Positions 27,063 through 37,041 of a stretch of 64,000 nt of DNA are shown piece after piece. Below the pieces are notes generated by a model that was not told the origin of the DNA, made no database searches, and saw only the letters and a program-made list of their open reading frames with translations. The DNA lies in contig PDRY01000020.1 of NCBI GenBank assembly GCA_002748265.1, forward strand, positions 1 to 64,000, given 5' to 3'. Within the stretch, counting starts at the first letter, position 1. Each line of letters opens with the position of its first letter. The position numbers and the translations under genes were made by a program. The DNA is from Rhodobacterales bacterium (GTDB taxonomy: Bacteria > Pseudomonadota > Alphaproteobacteria > Rhodobacterales > Rhodobacteraceae).

Positions 27063-27680
27063 TTACTGGCCCATCATCTCTTCAAGGCAGCCGATCTCAT
27101 AGCACGCTTTGGGCGGCATCTTCGGCAGCAGGCGCACGGTCGTCCCCATGGGTGTGCGCGCAAACAGGTCGAGCATGTAGGCGTTGATCATCCGCACGCA
27201 GCCCGAAGAGGTTGCACGGGTGATCGTCCAGGGTTCGGGCGTGCCGTGAATGCGCATCATCGTGTCGCGCGAACCATCGTAGAGATAGAGAGCCCGGCTC
27301 CCCAGCGGGTTCAGCGGCCCACCCGGCATCCCGCCCGCGTATTGGCGATATTTGTCGGGCTCGCGCCGGATCATGTTGGCCGTCGGGGTCCAGCGGGGCC
27401 ATTCGACCTTGCGCCCCACCGTAAACGTGCCTGCGCGGTAAAGCTCAGGCGAGCCGATCCCCACGCGGTAGCGGATGGCTTCGCCTCCGCCCAGCCCCCA
27501 GTAGAGACAGAAGCTCGACGGAGCGACGACGATCTCCCCGGCGCCGACATAGCTTTGCAGCCTGACGCGGGCCGGTTTGTGATCATCAGGGATGATATAG
27601 GTGCTGGCAAGCGCGGGGGCTGCCAGGGCCGTGCCCGCCGAAGCGGCGGCGGCGGTCAGGAATGAGCGACGCGAGATCAT
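27063..27680 (-). CDS. L,D-transpeptidase (YkuD), Tat signal, copy 2
   Basis: A 205-residue paralogue of the preceding gene with the same order of parts: twin-arginine signal (ISRRSFLTAAAASAGTALAAPALA), YWGLGGGEAIRYRVGIGS, WPRWTPTANMIRREPDKYRQ, GMPGGPLNPLGSRALYLY, and the catalytic HGTPEPWTI with SSGCVRMINAYM. The C-terminus is longer and carries two cysteines (ACYEIGCLEEMMGQ) not present in copy 1. First gene of the LDT-LDT-M16-M16 run. Confidence 0.92.
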   Translation of the reverse strand: MISRRSFLTAAAASAGTALAAPALASTYIIPDDHKPARVRLQSYVGAGEIVVAPSSFCLYWGLGGGEAIRYRVGIGSPELYRAGTFTVGRKVEWPRWTPTANMIRREPDKYRQYAGGMPGGPLNPLGSRALYLYDGSRDTMMRIHGTPEPWTITRATSSGCVRMINAYMLDLFARTPMGTTVRLLPKMPPKACYEIGCLEEMMGQ

Positions 27681-27747
27681 GATTATAGGTCCATTTGGCA
27701 GCAGTGTTACCGCTGTTAATACGGCCTTATCCCGTAAGTTCCTAGTG

Positions 27748-28518
27748 TTATCGGATCACAAAGCCGCGTGCGCGCGCCCTGTTGCGTGCCACAGCCCGCC
27801 TGTAGGCCCATTTCCGTTGCCACTTGCGCCACCGCTCAGGCATGGTCTCACGCGGTCTTTGCCCATCGGTGTCGATATCGCTCGCGGCTCCCGATTGATT
27901 GAGCATCGCTGGCTCAAGCGCCAATCCCGTCCCGCGCCAGGTCGCAAAATCAAGCACGGCGTGATCCAGCGGCATCTCCGGCGACGCGTGGCTTTCCAAA
28001 AACGCCTGAGCGCCGGCTCGGGACCACAAGAGCCCGTGGCTCAGCACCGGCAGCACCAGGGCATGGGCAAGATCAAGACGAGGCGTGGTCGCCAAGGACG
28101 CAAGCGGCATCCGGTATTTCGGCTTCGGGGCCTTGCCGATATTGACGACCTCCCACCGCCCCTCCAGATCGGGGCGTTGCAGACAGGCGACAAGCGCATC
28201 GAGCGCCTCGCGAAACCCTTCTGGGATCTCGGCATCATCTTCGAGGATCAGCCCAAGCGGCGCCGCCGTGCTTACCAGATCGCGCAGCGCCCCAACATGG
28301 CTGAGATAGCACCCCACCTCGGCAGGGCGAAGGGGGCGGCCGTAGCGCCGCCGTGCCGCGCTCGAATCACACAGGCCTTCGTCGGCCGGGTCGCGCCCGG
28401 CCATGTCGACCGCATCGAAGCGGGTATAGCTCATCCCCTCCCGGTCCAGATCGGCGGCGATGCGCGCCATGCGCTCGGGGCTGCGGGCAAGGTTTATGAC
28501 GATGATCGGAATACTCAA
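27748..28518 (-). CDS. Glycosyltransferase family 25 protein
   Basis: A 256-residue GT25 enzyme, a family acting on lipooligosaccharide. It begins IPIIVINLARSPERMARI, then FDAVDMAGRD, VGCYLSHVGALRDLV and the metal-binding acidic motif LILEDDAEIPEGF; later HALVLPVLSHGLLWSRAGAQAFL fits family sequence. No ATG is available near the start; TTG at 28518 is preferred since AAGGGG lies six bases upstream, with TTG 28539 as an alternative. The C-terminal end is basic (RKWAYRRAVARNRARARGF). It is separate from other genes and no LPS cluster surrounds it. Confidence 0.86.
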   Translation of the reverse strand: MSIPIIVINLARSPERMARIAADLDREGMSYTRFDAVDMAGRDPADEGLCDSSAARRRYGRPLRPAEVGCYLSHVGALRDLVSTAAPLGLILEDDAEIPEGFREALDALVACLQRPDLEGRWEVVNIGKAPKPKYRMPLASLATTPRLDLAHALVLPVLSHGLLWSRAGAQAFLESHASPEMPLDHAVLDFATWRGTGLALEPAMLNQSGAASDIDTDGQRPRETMPERWRKWQRKWAYRRAVARNRARARGFVIR

Positions 28519-28591
28519 GCTGTGCCCCTTCTGCTGCAAAGCGAGGTTATCATCATGCGAGGCCTCAACAAGGCGGCCCCCTGACGGAAGA

Positions 28592-28617
28592 GGCCCCGAA
28601 ACCTGCGTTTCGGGGCC
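28592..28617 (-). terminator. Strong hairpin downstream of pnp
   Basis: An 11-bp stem GGCCCCGAAAC/GTTTCGGGGCC with the loop CTGC lies 26 bases after the pnp stop. On the minus strand it is followed by CTCTTCC, not a long U run. It probably acts as a terminator or 3'-end stabiliser of the pnp mRNA. Confidence 0.6.
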
Positions 28618-28642
28618 CCTCCTGGAAATGCGGTGAACAGGA

Positions 28643-30781
<2,139 letters not shown>

Positions 30782-30966
30782 GTGTCGTATCCTGTCTGGG
30801 AGCACTTCCGGGCCCTTCCCGGATCTCCCTGTGTATGTGGCGACCCCATTGCCGCCGGCCCCTGTCATCCTCTTGTGACTGCGCCGGGGCCGGGCGCAGG
30901 CGTCTCAGATGGCCGCGCCATACATGAGAATACCCTCCATGGAAAGGAAAACCGGCGACAGCGGGC

Positions 30967-30994
30967 TTGACCCCTGCCCCCAGCGGCGTATTGA
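30967..30994 (+). promoter_or_regulatory. Possible sigma-70 promoter of thrS
   Basis: TTGACC at 30967-30972 and TATTGA at 30989-30994 are separated by 16 bases, about 60 bases upstream of the thrS start. The -35 box is good and the -10 box moderate. The rest of the 275-base pnp-thrS gap shows no gene and no tRNA-like T-box or obvious attenuator. Confidence 0.4.
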
Positions 30995-31056
30995 AACTCC
31001 ACACCATAACCCGCAACCGGGCGTTCAGTGGGCGCCAAACCGACGAGGACAGCGCG

Positions 31057-33036
31057 ATGACGCAAATCTCCCTCACATTTCCCGATGGCAATTCCCGTGA
31101 TTTCGATGCGGGCGTGACCCCTGCCGAAGTGGCGGCGGGCATCTCCACCTCGCTGGGCAAGAAGGCCATCAGCGCCTCCGTGAACGGCCAGCACTGGGAC
31201 CTGCAATGGCCCATCGAGCAGGACGCTCAGATCGCCATCCACACCATGGCCGACGACGACCAGGCGCTAGAGCTGATCCGCCACGATCTGGCTCATATCA
31301 TGGCCCGCGCCGTGCAGGAGCTGTGGCCCGACGTGCAGGTCACCATCGGCCCCGTCATCAAGGACGGCTGGTATTACGATTTCGACCGGGAAGAGCCCTT
31401 CACCCCGGAAGATCTGGGCGCCATCGAAGCCAAGATGAAAGAGATCATCAACGCCCGCGATGCCGTGCGCACCGAAATCTGGCCGCGCGAGAAGGCGGTG
31501 AAGCACTATGAGGACAACGGCGAGCCCTACAAGGTCGAGCTGATCGACGCGATCCCGGGCGATGAGCCCCTGCGCATGTATTGGCACGGCGAGTGGCAGG
31601 ACCTGTGCCGCGGCCCCCACCTGCAGCACACCGGCCAGGTGCCCGGCGATAGCTGGAAACTGATGAGCGTCGCGGGCGCCTACTGGCGCGGCGACAGCAA
31701 GCGCGCCATGCTTCAGCGGATTTACGGCGTGGCCTTCAAAGATCGCAAGGCGCTCAAGGCCCACCTGACCATGCTGGAAGAGGCCGCCAAGCGCGACCAC
31801 CGCAAGCTGGGCCGCGAGATGGACCTGTTCCACATGCAGGAAGAGGCCCCCGGTCAGGTGTTCTGGCACCCGAACGGCTGGACCATCTACACCCAGCTTC
31901 AGGATTACATGCGCCGCAAACAGCGCAAGCACGGCTATCAGGAAATCAACACGCCGCAGGTCGTGGACCGCAAACTGTGGGAGGCCTCGGGCCACTGGGA
32001 CAAATACCAGCACCACATGTTCATCGTCGAAGTCGATGAATCCCGCGACGGCGAAAACGACGACGCGACCGCCAAGAACAAGGCCGAAACCCGGATCAAC
32101 GCGCTCAAGCCGATGAACTGCCCCTGCCATGTGCAGGTGTTCAACCAGGGGCTCAAATCCTATCGCGACCTGCCGCTGCGGATCGCGGAGTTTGGCTCCT
32201 GTTCGCGGTTCGAGCCCTCGGGCGCGCTGCACGGCATCATGCGGGTGCGCGGCTTTACCCAGGACGACGCGCATATCTTCTGCACCGAAGAGCAGATTCA
32301 GCAGGAATGCGCGAACTTCATCGACATGGTGGCCGAAGTCTACGCCGAGCTCGGCTTCGACGATTTTGAGATCAAATTCGCCACCCGCCCCGAAAAGCGG
32401 GTCGGATCGGATGAAAGCTGGGACTACGTCGAAGGCGCGCTTGAAAACGCGATCAAATCCGTGGGCCGTGACTACACGCTGGAGCCCGGCGACGGCGCCT
32501 TCTACGGGCCCAAGCTGGACTTCTACCTGACCGACGCCATCGGCCGGGTCTGGCAATGCGGCACCTTCCAGGTGGACCCGAACCTGCCCGAACGGCTGGG
32601 CGCACACTATGTGGGGCAGGATGGCGAAAAGCACCGCCCGTTCATGCTGCACCGCGCGACGCTCGGATCGTTTGAGCGCTTCATCGGCATCCTGATCGAG
32701 AACTGGGAAGGCAAGCTGCCCTTCTGGCTGGCCCCGCGCCAGGTGGTCGTTGCTGCCATCACCTCGGACGCAGATGACTACGTCGCAGAGGTCGTGGCGG
32801 AGCTTCAGGCCGCTGGCATCCGCGCCGAAGCCGACATCCGCAACGAAAAGATCAACTACAAGGTCCGCGAACACTCTGTCGGCAAGGTCCCGGTGATCCT
32901 CGCCGTCGGTAACCGCGAGGTCGAAGAGCGCACGGTCTCCGTCCGCCGCCTGGGCGAGAAGCAGACCTCGGTGCAGCCCCTGTCCGACGTGATCGCATCG
33001 CTTGCTGCGGATGCGACGCCTCCGGATCTGCGCTGA
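31057..33036 (+). CDS. thrS: Threonyl-tRNA synthetase
   Basis: A 659-residue class II synthetase charging tRNA-Thr. The N-terminal TGS domain ([17 protein letters not shown]) is followed by the editing domain ([17 protein letters not shown] with [12 protein letters not shown], the HxxxH pair), the catalytic core with the zinc ligand Cys in [11 protein letters not shown] and histidines in [12 protein letters not shown] and [13 protein letters not shown], and the anticodon domain ([17 protein letters not shown]). ATG 31057 matches the family start. A strong hairpin follows the stop. Confidence 0.97.
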   Translation: MTQISLTFPDGNSRDFDAGVTPAEVAAGISTSLGKKAISASVNGQHWDLQWPIEQDAQIAIHTMADDDQALELIRHDLAHIMARAVQELWPDVQVTIGPVIKDGWYYDFDREEPFTPEDLGAIEAKMKEIINARDAVRTEIWPREKAVKHYEDNGEPYKVELIDAIPGDEPLRMYWHGEWQDLCRGPHLQHTGQVPGDSWKLMSVAGAYWRGDSKRAMLQRIYGVAFKDRKALKAHLTMLEEAAKRDHRKLGREMDLFHMQEEAPGQVFWHPNGWTIYTQLQDYMRRKQRKHGYQEINTPQVVDRKLWEASGHWDKYQHHMFIVEVDESRDGENDDATAKNKAETRINALKPMNCPCHVQVFNQGLKSYRDLPLRIAEFGSCSRFEPSGALHGIMRVRGFTQDDAHIFCTEEQIQQECANFIDMVAEVYAELGFDDFEIKFATRPEKRVGSDESWDYVEGALENAIKSVGRDYTLEPGDGAFYGPKLDFYLTDAIGRVWQCGTFQVDPNLPERLGAHYVGQDGEKHRPFMLHRATLGSFERFIGILIENWEGKLPFWLAPRQVVVAAITSDADDYVAEVVAELQAAGIRAEADIRNEKINYKVREHSVGKVPVILAVGNREVEERTVSVRRLGEKQTSVQPLSDVIASLAADATPPDLR

Positions 33037-33060
33037 TCCGCACGGACACTGCCATGACAG

Positions 33061-33088
33061 GAACGGGGCGCCCCACGGCGCCCCGTTC
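33061..33088 (+). terminator. Terminator-like hairpin of thrS
   Basis: A perfect 12-bp stem GAACGGGGCGCC/GGCGCCCCGTTC with the loop CCAC lies 25 bases after the thrS stop. It is followed by GCGTTTC instead of a pure U tract, so termination may be partial. Confidence 0.6.
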
Positions 33089-33253
33089 GCGTTTCAACAG
33101 CTCACATCCCGCGTGATCACACGCCGCACCGCCACGCAGTTTTGAAACATTGCGATGGAATAAATCCCAAACGGCAGATCCCCGCTCAAGCGGATATACG
33201 ACAACCCTATGTTTCTAAAGTATATTCAATATGCGAAATGCACCACCACCCTG

Positions 33254-33278
33254 ACAGACGCGTGACACACGAGTCTGT
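33254..33278. promoter_or_regulatory. Inverted repeat, candidate operator of the bufferin operon
   Basis: ACAGAC (33254-33259) and GTCTGT (33273-33278) form a 6-bp inverted repeat spaced by 13 bases, about 95 bases before the precursor start. Arm spacing fits a dimeric regulator bound to one face of DNA. No regulator gene adjoins the operon, so the partner, if any, is encoded elsewhere. Confidence 0.35.
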
Positions 33279-33370
33279 GAATGGATCGGTTCAGTCAGGC
33301 AGGCCAACCTTGGGGCGTCGGGTCGGCATGGTGCCGGACCGCTCACACAAAAAGCCATGAGGACACCCCC

Positions 33371-33667
33371 ATGACCAACACCAAAACCCTCGCCATCGCC
33401 GTCGCCGCTGCTGTCGCCGGGCTCGCCACCACCGCCCACGCCGGCGGTAAGGAAAAGTGCTATGGCGTCGCCATGGCTGGCGAAAACGGCTGCGCTGCCG
33501 GTCCCGGCACCACCTGCGCCGGCACCTCCACCGTTGACTACCAGGGCAATGCCTGGGCGCTCGTCGACGAAGGCACCTGCATGGACATCGAACTGCCCGC
33601 CATGGACGACGGCACCATGCGCAAAGGCTCCCTTGAGGCGCTCGATCGCGACCTGCCCGAAGCGTAA
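33371..33667 (+). CDS. bufA1: Bufferin-type precursor peptide (DUF2282)
   Basis: A 98-residue secreted peptide of the DUF2282/BufA1 family. A signal peptide ([18 protein letters not shown]) is cleaved near residue 24, unlike most RiPP leaders, which are cut by dedicated proteases. The mature part carries four cysteines at 30, 41, 49 and 70 in the family frame [21 protein letters not shown] and DEGTCMDI, and a 28-residue acidic tail ending in LEALDRDLP. In bufferins studied elsewhere, the MNIO enzyme converts cysteines to copper-binding heterocycles and the product is exported to the periplasm to sequester copper. That chemistry is inferred here from family and operon. Start ATG 33371, preceded by GAGGA. 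Confidence 0.92.
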   Translation: MTNTKTLAIAVAAAVAGLATTAHAGGKEKCYGVAMAGENGCAAGPGTTCAGTSTVDYQGNAWALVDEGTCMDIELPAMDDGTMRKGSLEALDRDLPEA

Positions 33668-33672
33668 ACCAC

Positions 33673-33734
33673 CGCTTTCTTTTTAGCCCCAAATATCCTG
33701 GGGGAAGCCCGCAAGGGCCGGGGGTGAAACCCCC
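33673..33734. repeat. Dispersed two-hairpin repeat, copy 2
   Basis: Just after the precursor stop. Order of parts is as in the copy at 4573-4632: CTTTCTTTTTAGCCCC, AAATATCCTGGGG, GCCC-GCAA-GGGC, then GGGGG-TGAAA-CCCCC. Here it is in the sense direction of the transcript. It could stabilise the short precursor mRNA. Confidence 0.6.
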
Positions 33735-33742
33735 GAGAAAAG

Positions 33743-33768
33743 GGGTGGGAGGGCGGGCCCTCCCACCC
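33743..33768 (+). terminator. Very strong hairpin between precursor and MNIO genes
   Basis: GGGTGGGAGGG and CCCTCCCACCC form a perfect 11-bp stem with a CGGG loop, 75 bases after the bufA1 stop and 28 before bufB. There is no U tract. It most likely acts as an RNase barrier or partial terminator that yields far more precursor than enzyme message. Together with the repeat just before it, the 128-base gap is almost entirely structured. Confidence 0.6.
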
Positions 33769-33795
33769 ATCCCCTCACAAGAAACGAGCGGTTCG

Positions 33796-34650
33796 ATGCG
33801 CGACACCCTTTCCGATTTCCGCCTGCCCCCACGCCCCGGCGTCGGCTACAAACCGCAGCATTTCAGCGCCATCCAGGACGACGCGACGCCAGTCGAGTGG
33901 TTCGAGATCCACGCAGAAAACTACATGGGCGACGGCGGCCGCCCCCTCGCGCAGCTGCGCTCCTTGTCCGAGCGGTTCCCGATCTCGGTGCATGGCGTCG
34001 GGCTTTCGATCGGCGGGGAGCGCCCGCTCGACAAAGACCACCTTGCCCGGCTCAAGACGCTTGTCGATGCGATCAACCCGGCCAGCTTCTCTGAACATCT
34101 TGCCTGGTCGACCCATGACATGGGGTTTTTGAACGATCTTCTGCCCCTGCCCTACACGACCGAAACCCTGACCCGCATCTGCGATCACATCGACGAGGTG
34201 CAGGCGCATCTGGGCCGCAAGATGCTGCTTGAAAACCCGTCCTCTTACCTGGCCTTTGCCGAAAGCACCTGGGCCGAGACCGACTTCCTGCGCGAAGTTT
34301 CGGACCGCACCGGCTGCGGGCTACTGCTGGACGTCAACAATGTCTTTGTCTCCGCCACCAACCTGGGCACGTCCCCGCAAGGCTACATCGCGCAGTTCGC
34401 GCTTGACCGGGTGGGAGAAATCCACCTCGCGGGCCACGATGAGGACGAAGACGACCACGGCCGCCCGCTTCTGATCGACAGCCACGGCCGCGAAGTCGCG
34501 GAGCCGGTCTGGGCCCTGCTCGACATGGTGCTGGACCGCGCCGGCGCGCGGCCGCTTCTCATCGAATGGGACAATGATGTGCCGGATTGGCCGGTTCTGG
34601 CCGCCGAAGCGCGCCGTGCTCAAGATGCCTTGGAAAAGGTCTCCGCATGA
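33796..34650 (+). CDS. bufB: MNIO-family peptide-modifying iron enzyme (DUF692, BufB)
   Basis: A 284-residue TIM-barrel enzyme of the multinuclear non-heme iron oxidase family (DUF692). Metal-ligand positions are visible: WFEIHAENYM (E41), SVHGVGLS (H66), FSEHLAW (E100), LLENPSSY (E146, N147), LLDVNNVFVSA (D179), EIHLAGHD (H210, H214), LIDSHGR (D228, H230) and LIEWDND (E257). Members oxidatively modify cysteines in a ribosomal precursor using Fe(II)/Fe(III) and oxygen, with a DUF2063-type partner. ATG 33796 has only a weak ribosome site, consistent with lower expression than the precursor. Its end overlaps bufC by four bases. Confidence 0.92.
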   Translation: MRDTLSDFRLPPRPGVGYKPQHFSAIQDDATPVEWFEIHAENYMGDGGRPLAQLRSLSERFPISVHGVGLSIGGERPLDKDHLARLKTLVDAINPASFSEHLAWSTHDMGFLNDLLPLPYTTETLTRICDHIDEVQAHLGRKMLLENPSSYLAFAESTWAETDFLREVSDRTGCGLLLDVNNVFVSATNLGTSPQGYIAQFALDRVGEIHLAGHDEDEDDHGRPLLIDSHGREVAEPVWALLDMVLDRAGARPLLIEWDNDVPDWPVLAAEARRAQDALEKVSA

Positions 34651-35366
34651 GCCAGACGATCTTCGCCAAAGCCCTGCTGAACCCGGATGCCCCCGTCCCC
34701 GAAGGCGTGATTGACCCGGATGGGAACCCGACGCCGAAACGCTTCGCCGTCTATCGCAACAACGTGGCGGTTTCACTGACCGAGGCGCTCGAACAGGCCT
34801 TTCCCGCGCTGCAAAGCCTGATCGGTCCGACCCGGTTCAAGGCGCTTGCCGGGCTGTACCTGCGCGCCCACCCGCCCCGCGATCCGCGCATGATGGTTTA
34901 CGGCGATGGGATGGCCGATTTCCTGCCGCAGGTCACCCAGCTTGCGGCCTATCCCTATTTCGCCGATGTCGCGCGGCTGGAGCAGGCGATCCGCGAGAGC
35001 TACCACGCCGCCGATACTGCCCCGCTCGATCCGGCGCGGCTGGCGGCCCTGCCGCCCGAGGCGATTGCGGACACCCGGTTGCTCTTTGCGCCCGCCGTGC
35101 GACTGGTCAGCTCCCCCTTCCCGGCCTTGAGCATTCGCGCCCGCGCGCTTGATCCAGAGGCGCCAAAGCCGACCCAAGGGGCGCAATCCATCCTCATCAC
35201 CCGGCCGGAATTCGATCCGGTTCCTCATCTGATCGGCCAGGATCAGGCCGATGCCATCGCCGCGCTGATGAACGGCGCCCCGCTGGGCGAGGCGCTTGCA
35301 TCGACCGACCCGAATGCTCTGCTGGCGCTGCTTTTGGGCAGTGCCGCGCTTACCGACCTGGAATGA
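34647..35366 (+). CDS. bufC: MNIO partner protein (DUF2063, BufC/HvfC-like)
   Basis: A 239-residue protein with an N-terminal DUF2063 helical domain (FAVYRNNVAVSLTEALEQAFPALQSLIG, and LYLRAHPPRDPRMMVYG) and a C-terminal part (YPYFADVARLEQAIRESYHAAD, then LLITRPEFDPVPHLI-like). In MNIO systems this subunit binds the precursor and delivers it to the enzyme. The ATG at 34647 overlaps the bufB TGA (ATGA), and bufD starts at or 11 bases after its stop, so B, C and D are tightly coupled. Confidence 0.9.
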   Translation: MSQTIFAKALLNPDAPVPEGVIDPDGNPTPKRFAVYRNNVAVSLTEALEQAFPALQSLIGPTRFKALAGLYLRAHPPRDPRMMVYGDGMADFLPQVTQLAAYPYFADVARLEQAIRESYHAADTAPLDPARLAALPPEAIADTRLLFAPAVRLVSSPFPALSIRARALDPEAPKPTQGAQSILITRPEFDPVPHLIGQDQADAIAALMNGAPLGEALASTDPNALLALLLGSAALTDLE

Positions 35367-35377
35367 AAGGCCCCGCC

Positions 35378-35902
35378 ATGCTGACCCGCCTCGACCGCCT
35401 TGCCGACCCGCTTCGTTTTGCTGCCACACCGGTTCTGACGACCCTGGCCCGCTTTGCCTTCGCGGCGGTGCTGCTGCGCTATTATCTCAACTCGGCCTTC
35501 ACGAAGTTCGACGGGCTCGGCCTCGACGCGGGCGCCTATATCCAGATCCTGCCCAAAGCGATGGAGGCTGCCGGATACGACCCCTCGCAGCTGGGCTTCG
35601 TGGCGCATTTGATCGTCTTCGCCGGGGCCATGGCAGAAATCATTCTGCCGATCCTGCTGATCATCGGGCTCGCCACACGGCCCGCCGCGCTTGGCATGAT
35701 CGTGTTCATCCTGGTGCAAAGCATTGTCGACGTGACGGGTCACGCGGTCGACGCAACCACGCTGGGTGCCTGGTTCGACACCCAGTCGGGCGCGCTGATC
35801 CTGGATCAACGACTGATGTGGATCACGGTTCTGGCGATCCCGCTGATGCTGGGAGGCGGGCCGCTCTCGCTTGATCGGTTGATCTACAAAAGGTTCGCCT
35901 GA
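35378..35902 (+). CDS. bufD: DoxX-family membrane protein (BufD)
   Basis: A 174-residue four-helix inner-membrane protein of the DoxX family. Helices are seen at FAFAAVLLRYYLNSAFTKFDG, LGFVAHLIVFAGAMAEIILPILLIIGLA, ALGMIVFILVQSIVDVTG and ILDQRLMWITVLAIPLMLGG. DoxX proteins are the usual fourth gene of bufferin operons and are suspected to serve in electron transfer or membrane support. ATG 35378 has AAAGG at good spacing; ATG 35363, overlapping the bufC stop, is an alternative. Its last 19 bases overlap the convergent ArsC-like gene. Confidence 0.88.
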   Translation: MLTRLDRLADPLRFAATPVLTTLARFAFAAVLLRYYLNSAFTKFDGLGLDAGAYIQILPKAMEAAGYDPSQLGFVAHLIVFAGAMAEIILPILLIIGLATRPAALGMIVFILVQSIVDVTGHAVDATTLGAWFDTQSGALILDQRLMWITVLAIPLMLGGGPLSLDRLIYKRFA

Positions 35903-36207
35903 ACGTTCGCAGACCAGCCCAGATACCAATCGCCTTTGTGCTCGATCACCGGGCGCTTCATGACCGTCGGGTGCTCCTCCAAAAGCTCGCGCGGGCGCTC
36001 CATCTGCTGAACTTCGGTCAAACCCCGCCAGGTTGTAGACCGCCGATTGATGCAGTCGTCCCCGAACAACACCGCGATCTGATCCATGTCGGTCTCGGAC
36101 ATGCCGTCCGCCCGCACATCGATCACCTCCGGCTCGTGCCCCGCCTCACGCAGCGCGGCAAGCGCCTTGCGGCAGGTGTCACAGGTCTTCAGACAGAACA
36201 CGCGCAT
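35884..36207 (-). CDS. ArsC/Spx-family thioredoxin-fold protein
   Basis: A 107-residue ArsC-family protein. The N-terminal redox motif is CDTC (residues 8-11 in LKTCDTCRKAL), followed by ADGMSETDMDQI and the cis-proline segment EEHPTVMKRPVIEHKGDWYLGW. True arsenate reductases have a single Cys followed by NT; this CxxC form is closer to the YffB/Spx-like group of unassigned function. Convergent with bufD, overlapping its 3' end, so it is not part of that operon. Confidence 0.82.
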   Translation of the reverse strand: MRVFCLKTCDTCRKALAALREAGHEPEVIDVRADGMSETDMDQIAVLFGDDCINRRSTTWRGLTEVQQMERPRELLEEHPTVMKRPVIEHKGDWYLGWSANVQANLL

Positions 36208-36336
36208 TGCTTCCTCCCCTGGATGTCACGCCAATTTCGCATTCCGCTTTTAGCCTGCAGCGCAGGAACTTGCGACGGCCTCTTTCACACGGGCCCAAGA
36301 AAGTGCCCGAAAAGACAAAGTCCAAGGAGTCATCCC

Positions 36337-36543
36337 ATGCCCAACGGAACCGTAAAGTGGTTCAACACCACGAAAGGCTATGGTTTCATCGAACCCGAAG
36401 GCGGCGGAAAGGACGTGTTCGTCCATATTTCGGCCGTTGAACGCTCTGGCCTCACGGGTCTGGCCGACAACCAAAAGGTGAGCTTTGAGCTGATCGAAGG
36501 CCGCGATGGCCGGGAGATGGCCGGAGACATCAAGCCGCTCTGA
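36337..36543 (+). CDS. Cold-shock protein (CspA family)
   Basis: A 68-residue single cold-shock domain. RNP-1 (KGYGFIEP) and RNP-2 (DVFVHISAVE) are intact, with MPNGTVKWFN at the start and the family end DGREMAGDIKPL-like. It binds single-stranded RNA/DNA and melts secondary structure. AAGGAG at 36324-36329 precedes ATG 36337. The 129-base upstream region is compatible with a regulated leader, but no cold box was identified. Confidence 0.95.
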   Translation: MPNGTVKWFNTTKGYGFIEPEGGGKDVFVHISAVERSGLTGLADNQKVSFELIEGRDGREMAGDIKPL

Positions 36544-36583
36544 CACGCCTTGCATGGCGGCCTGTGGGGCGGTATACAAAAGT

Positions 36584-36958
36584 ATGCCAACGTTCCTGAT
36601 CGCCCTGCATCACATCCAACTTGCGATCCCGGCTGGCTCCGAAGATGACGCGCGGACGTTCTACGTTGGCGTGCTTCGCATGTGCGAAATCGACAAACCC
36701 ACGGCCCTGCAGGGTCGCGGTGGGTGCTGGTTCGAAAGCGGCACGATCCAGCTTCATCTGGGGGTCGAAACCCCCTTTACCCCGGCCCGCAAGGCGCACC
36801 CCGCTTTCGTGACAGGTGATCTCGATCAGCTCTGCGCCCAGCTCGACGCCCATGGCGTGGACTATCGGCGCGATGCTGATCTGCCCGATGCGCGGCGCGT
36901 CTTTGTCTCCGATCCGTTCGGGAACAGGATTGAACTGATCGAACCCCTCAAGCCTTAG
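36584..36958 (+). CDS. VOC-superfamily (glyoxalase-like) protein
   Basis: A 124-residue vicinal-oxygen-chelate domain with two beta-alpha-beta-beta-beta units. Candidate metal ligands are the His in IALHHIQLAIP, the His in IQLHLGVE, and the Glu in GNRIELIEP. The substrate is unknown; small single-domain members include dioxygenases, lyases and resistance proteins. ATG 36584 lacks a strong ribosome site. It follows the cold-shock gene by 40 bases. Confidence 0.85.
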   Translation: MPTFLIALHHIQLAIPAGSEDDARTFYVGVLRMCEIDKPTALQGRGGCWFESGTIQLHLGVETPFTPARKAHPAFVTGDLDQLCAQLDAHGVDYRRDADLPDARRVFVSDPFGNRIELIEPLKP

Positions 36959-37041
36959 TGTTTGTCTCCCCTTTTCTTGGCCCCTTTGTTGGCGCAATAA
37001 GAATGCGCAAACAAAACCAATGACTTTGAAAGGGACATCCC

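Larger units (their letters stand above)
33037..33370. promoter_or_regulatory. Upstream region of the bufferin operon
   Basis: A 334-base gene-free stretch. It starts with the thrS hairpin (33061-33088). From 33135 to about 33240 it is markedly AT-rich for this genome (TTTCTAAAGTATATTCAATA), the likeliest promoter position, though no box pair can be named with confidence. An inverted repeat ACAGAC-N13-GTCTGT spans 33254-33278. The remaining 90 bases form a leader ending in GAGGA eight bases before the precursor ATG. Confidence 0.5.

Noticed and set aside
30782-31056. T-box or threonine attenuator upstream of thrS
   Set aside because: No specifier stem, T-box sequence or Thr-rich leader peptide with terminator was seen.
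33371-33667. Precursor peptide as a class I bacteriocin or lanthipeptide
   Set aside because: It has a Sec-type signal peptide and no LanB/LanC/LanM, double-Gly transporter or immunity gene; the neighbours are MNIO, DUF2063 and DoxX.
35884-36207. Arsenic resistance gene arsC
   Set aside because: The active site is CDTC, not the single-Cys form of ArsC reductases, and no arsB, acr3 or arsR lies nearby.
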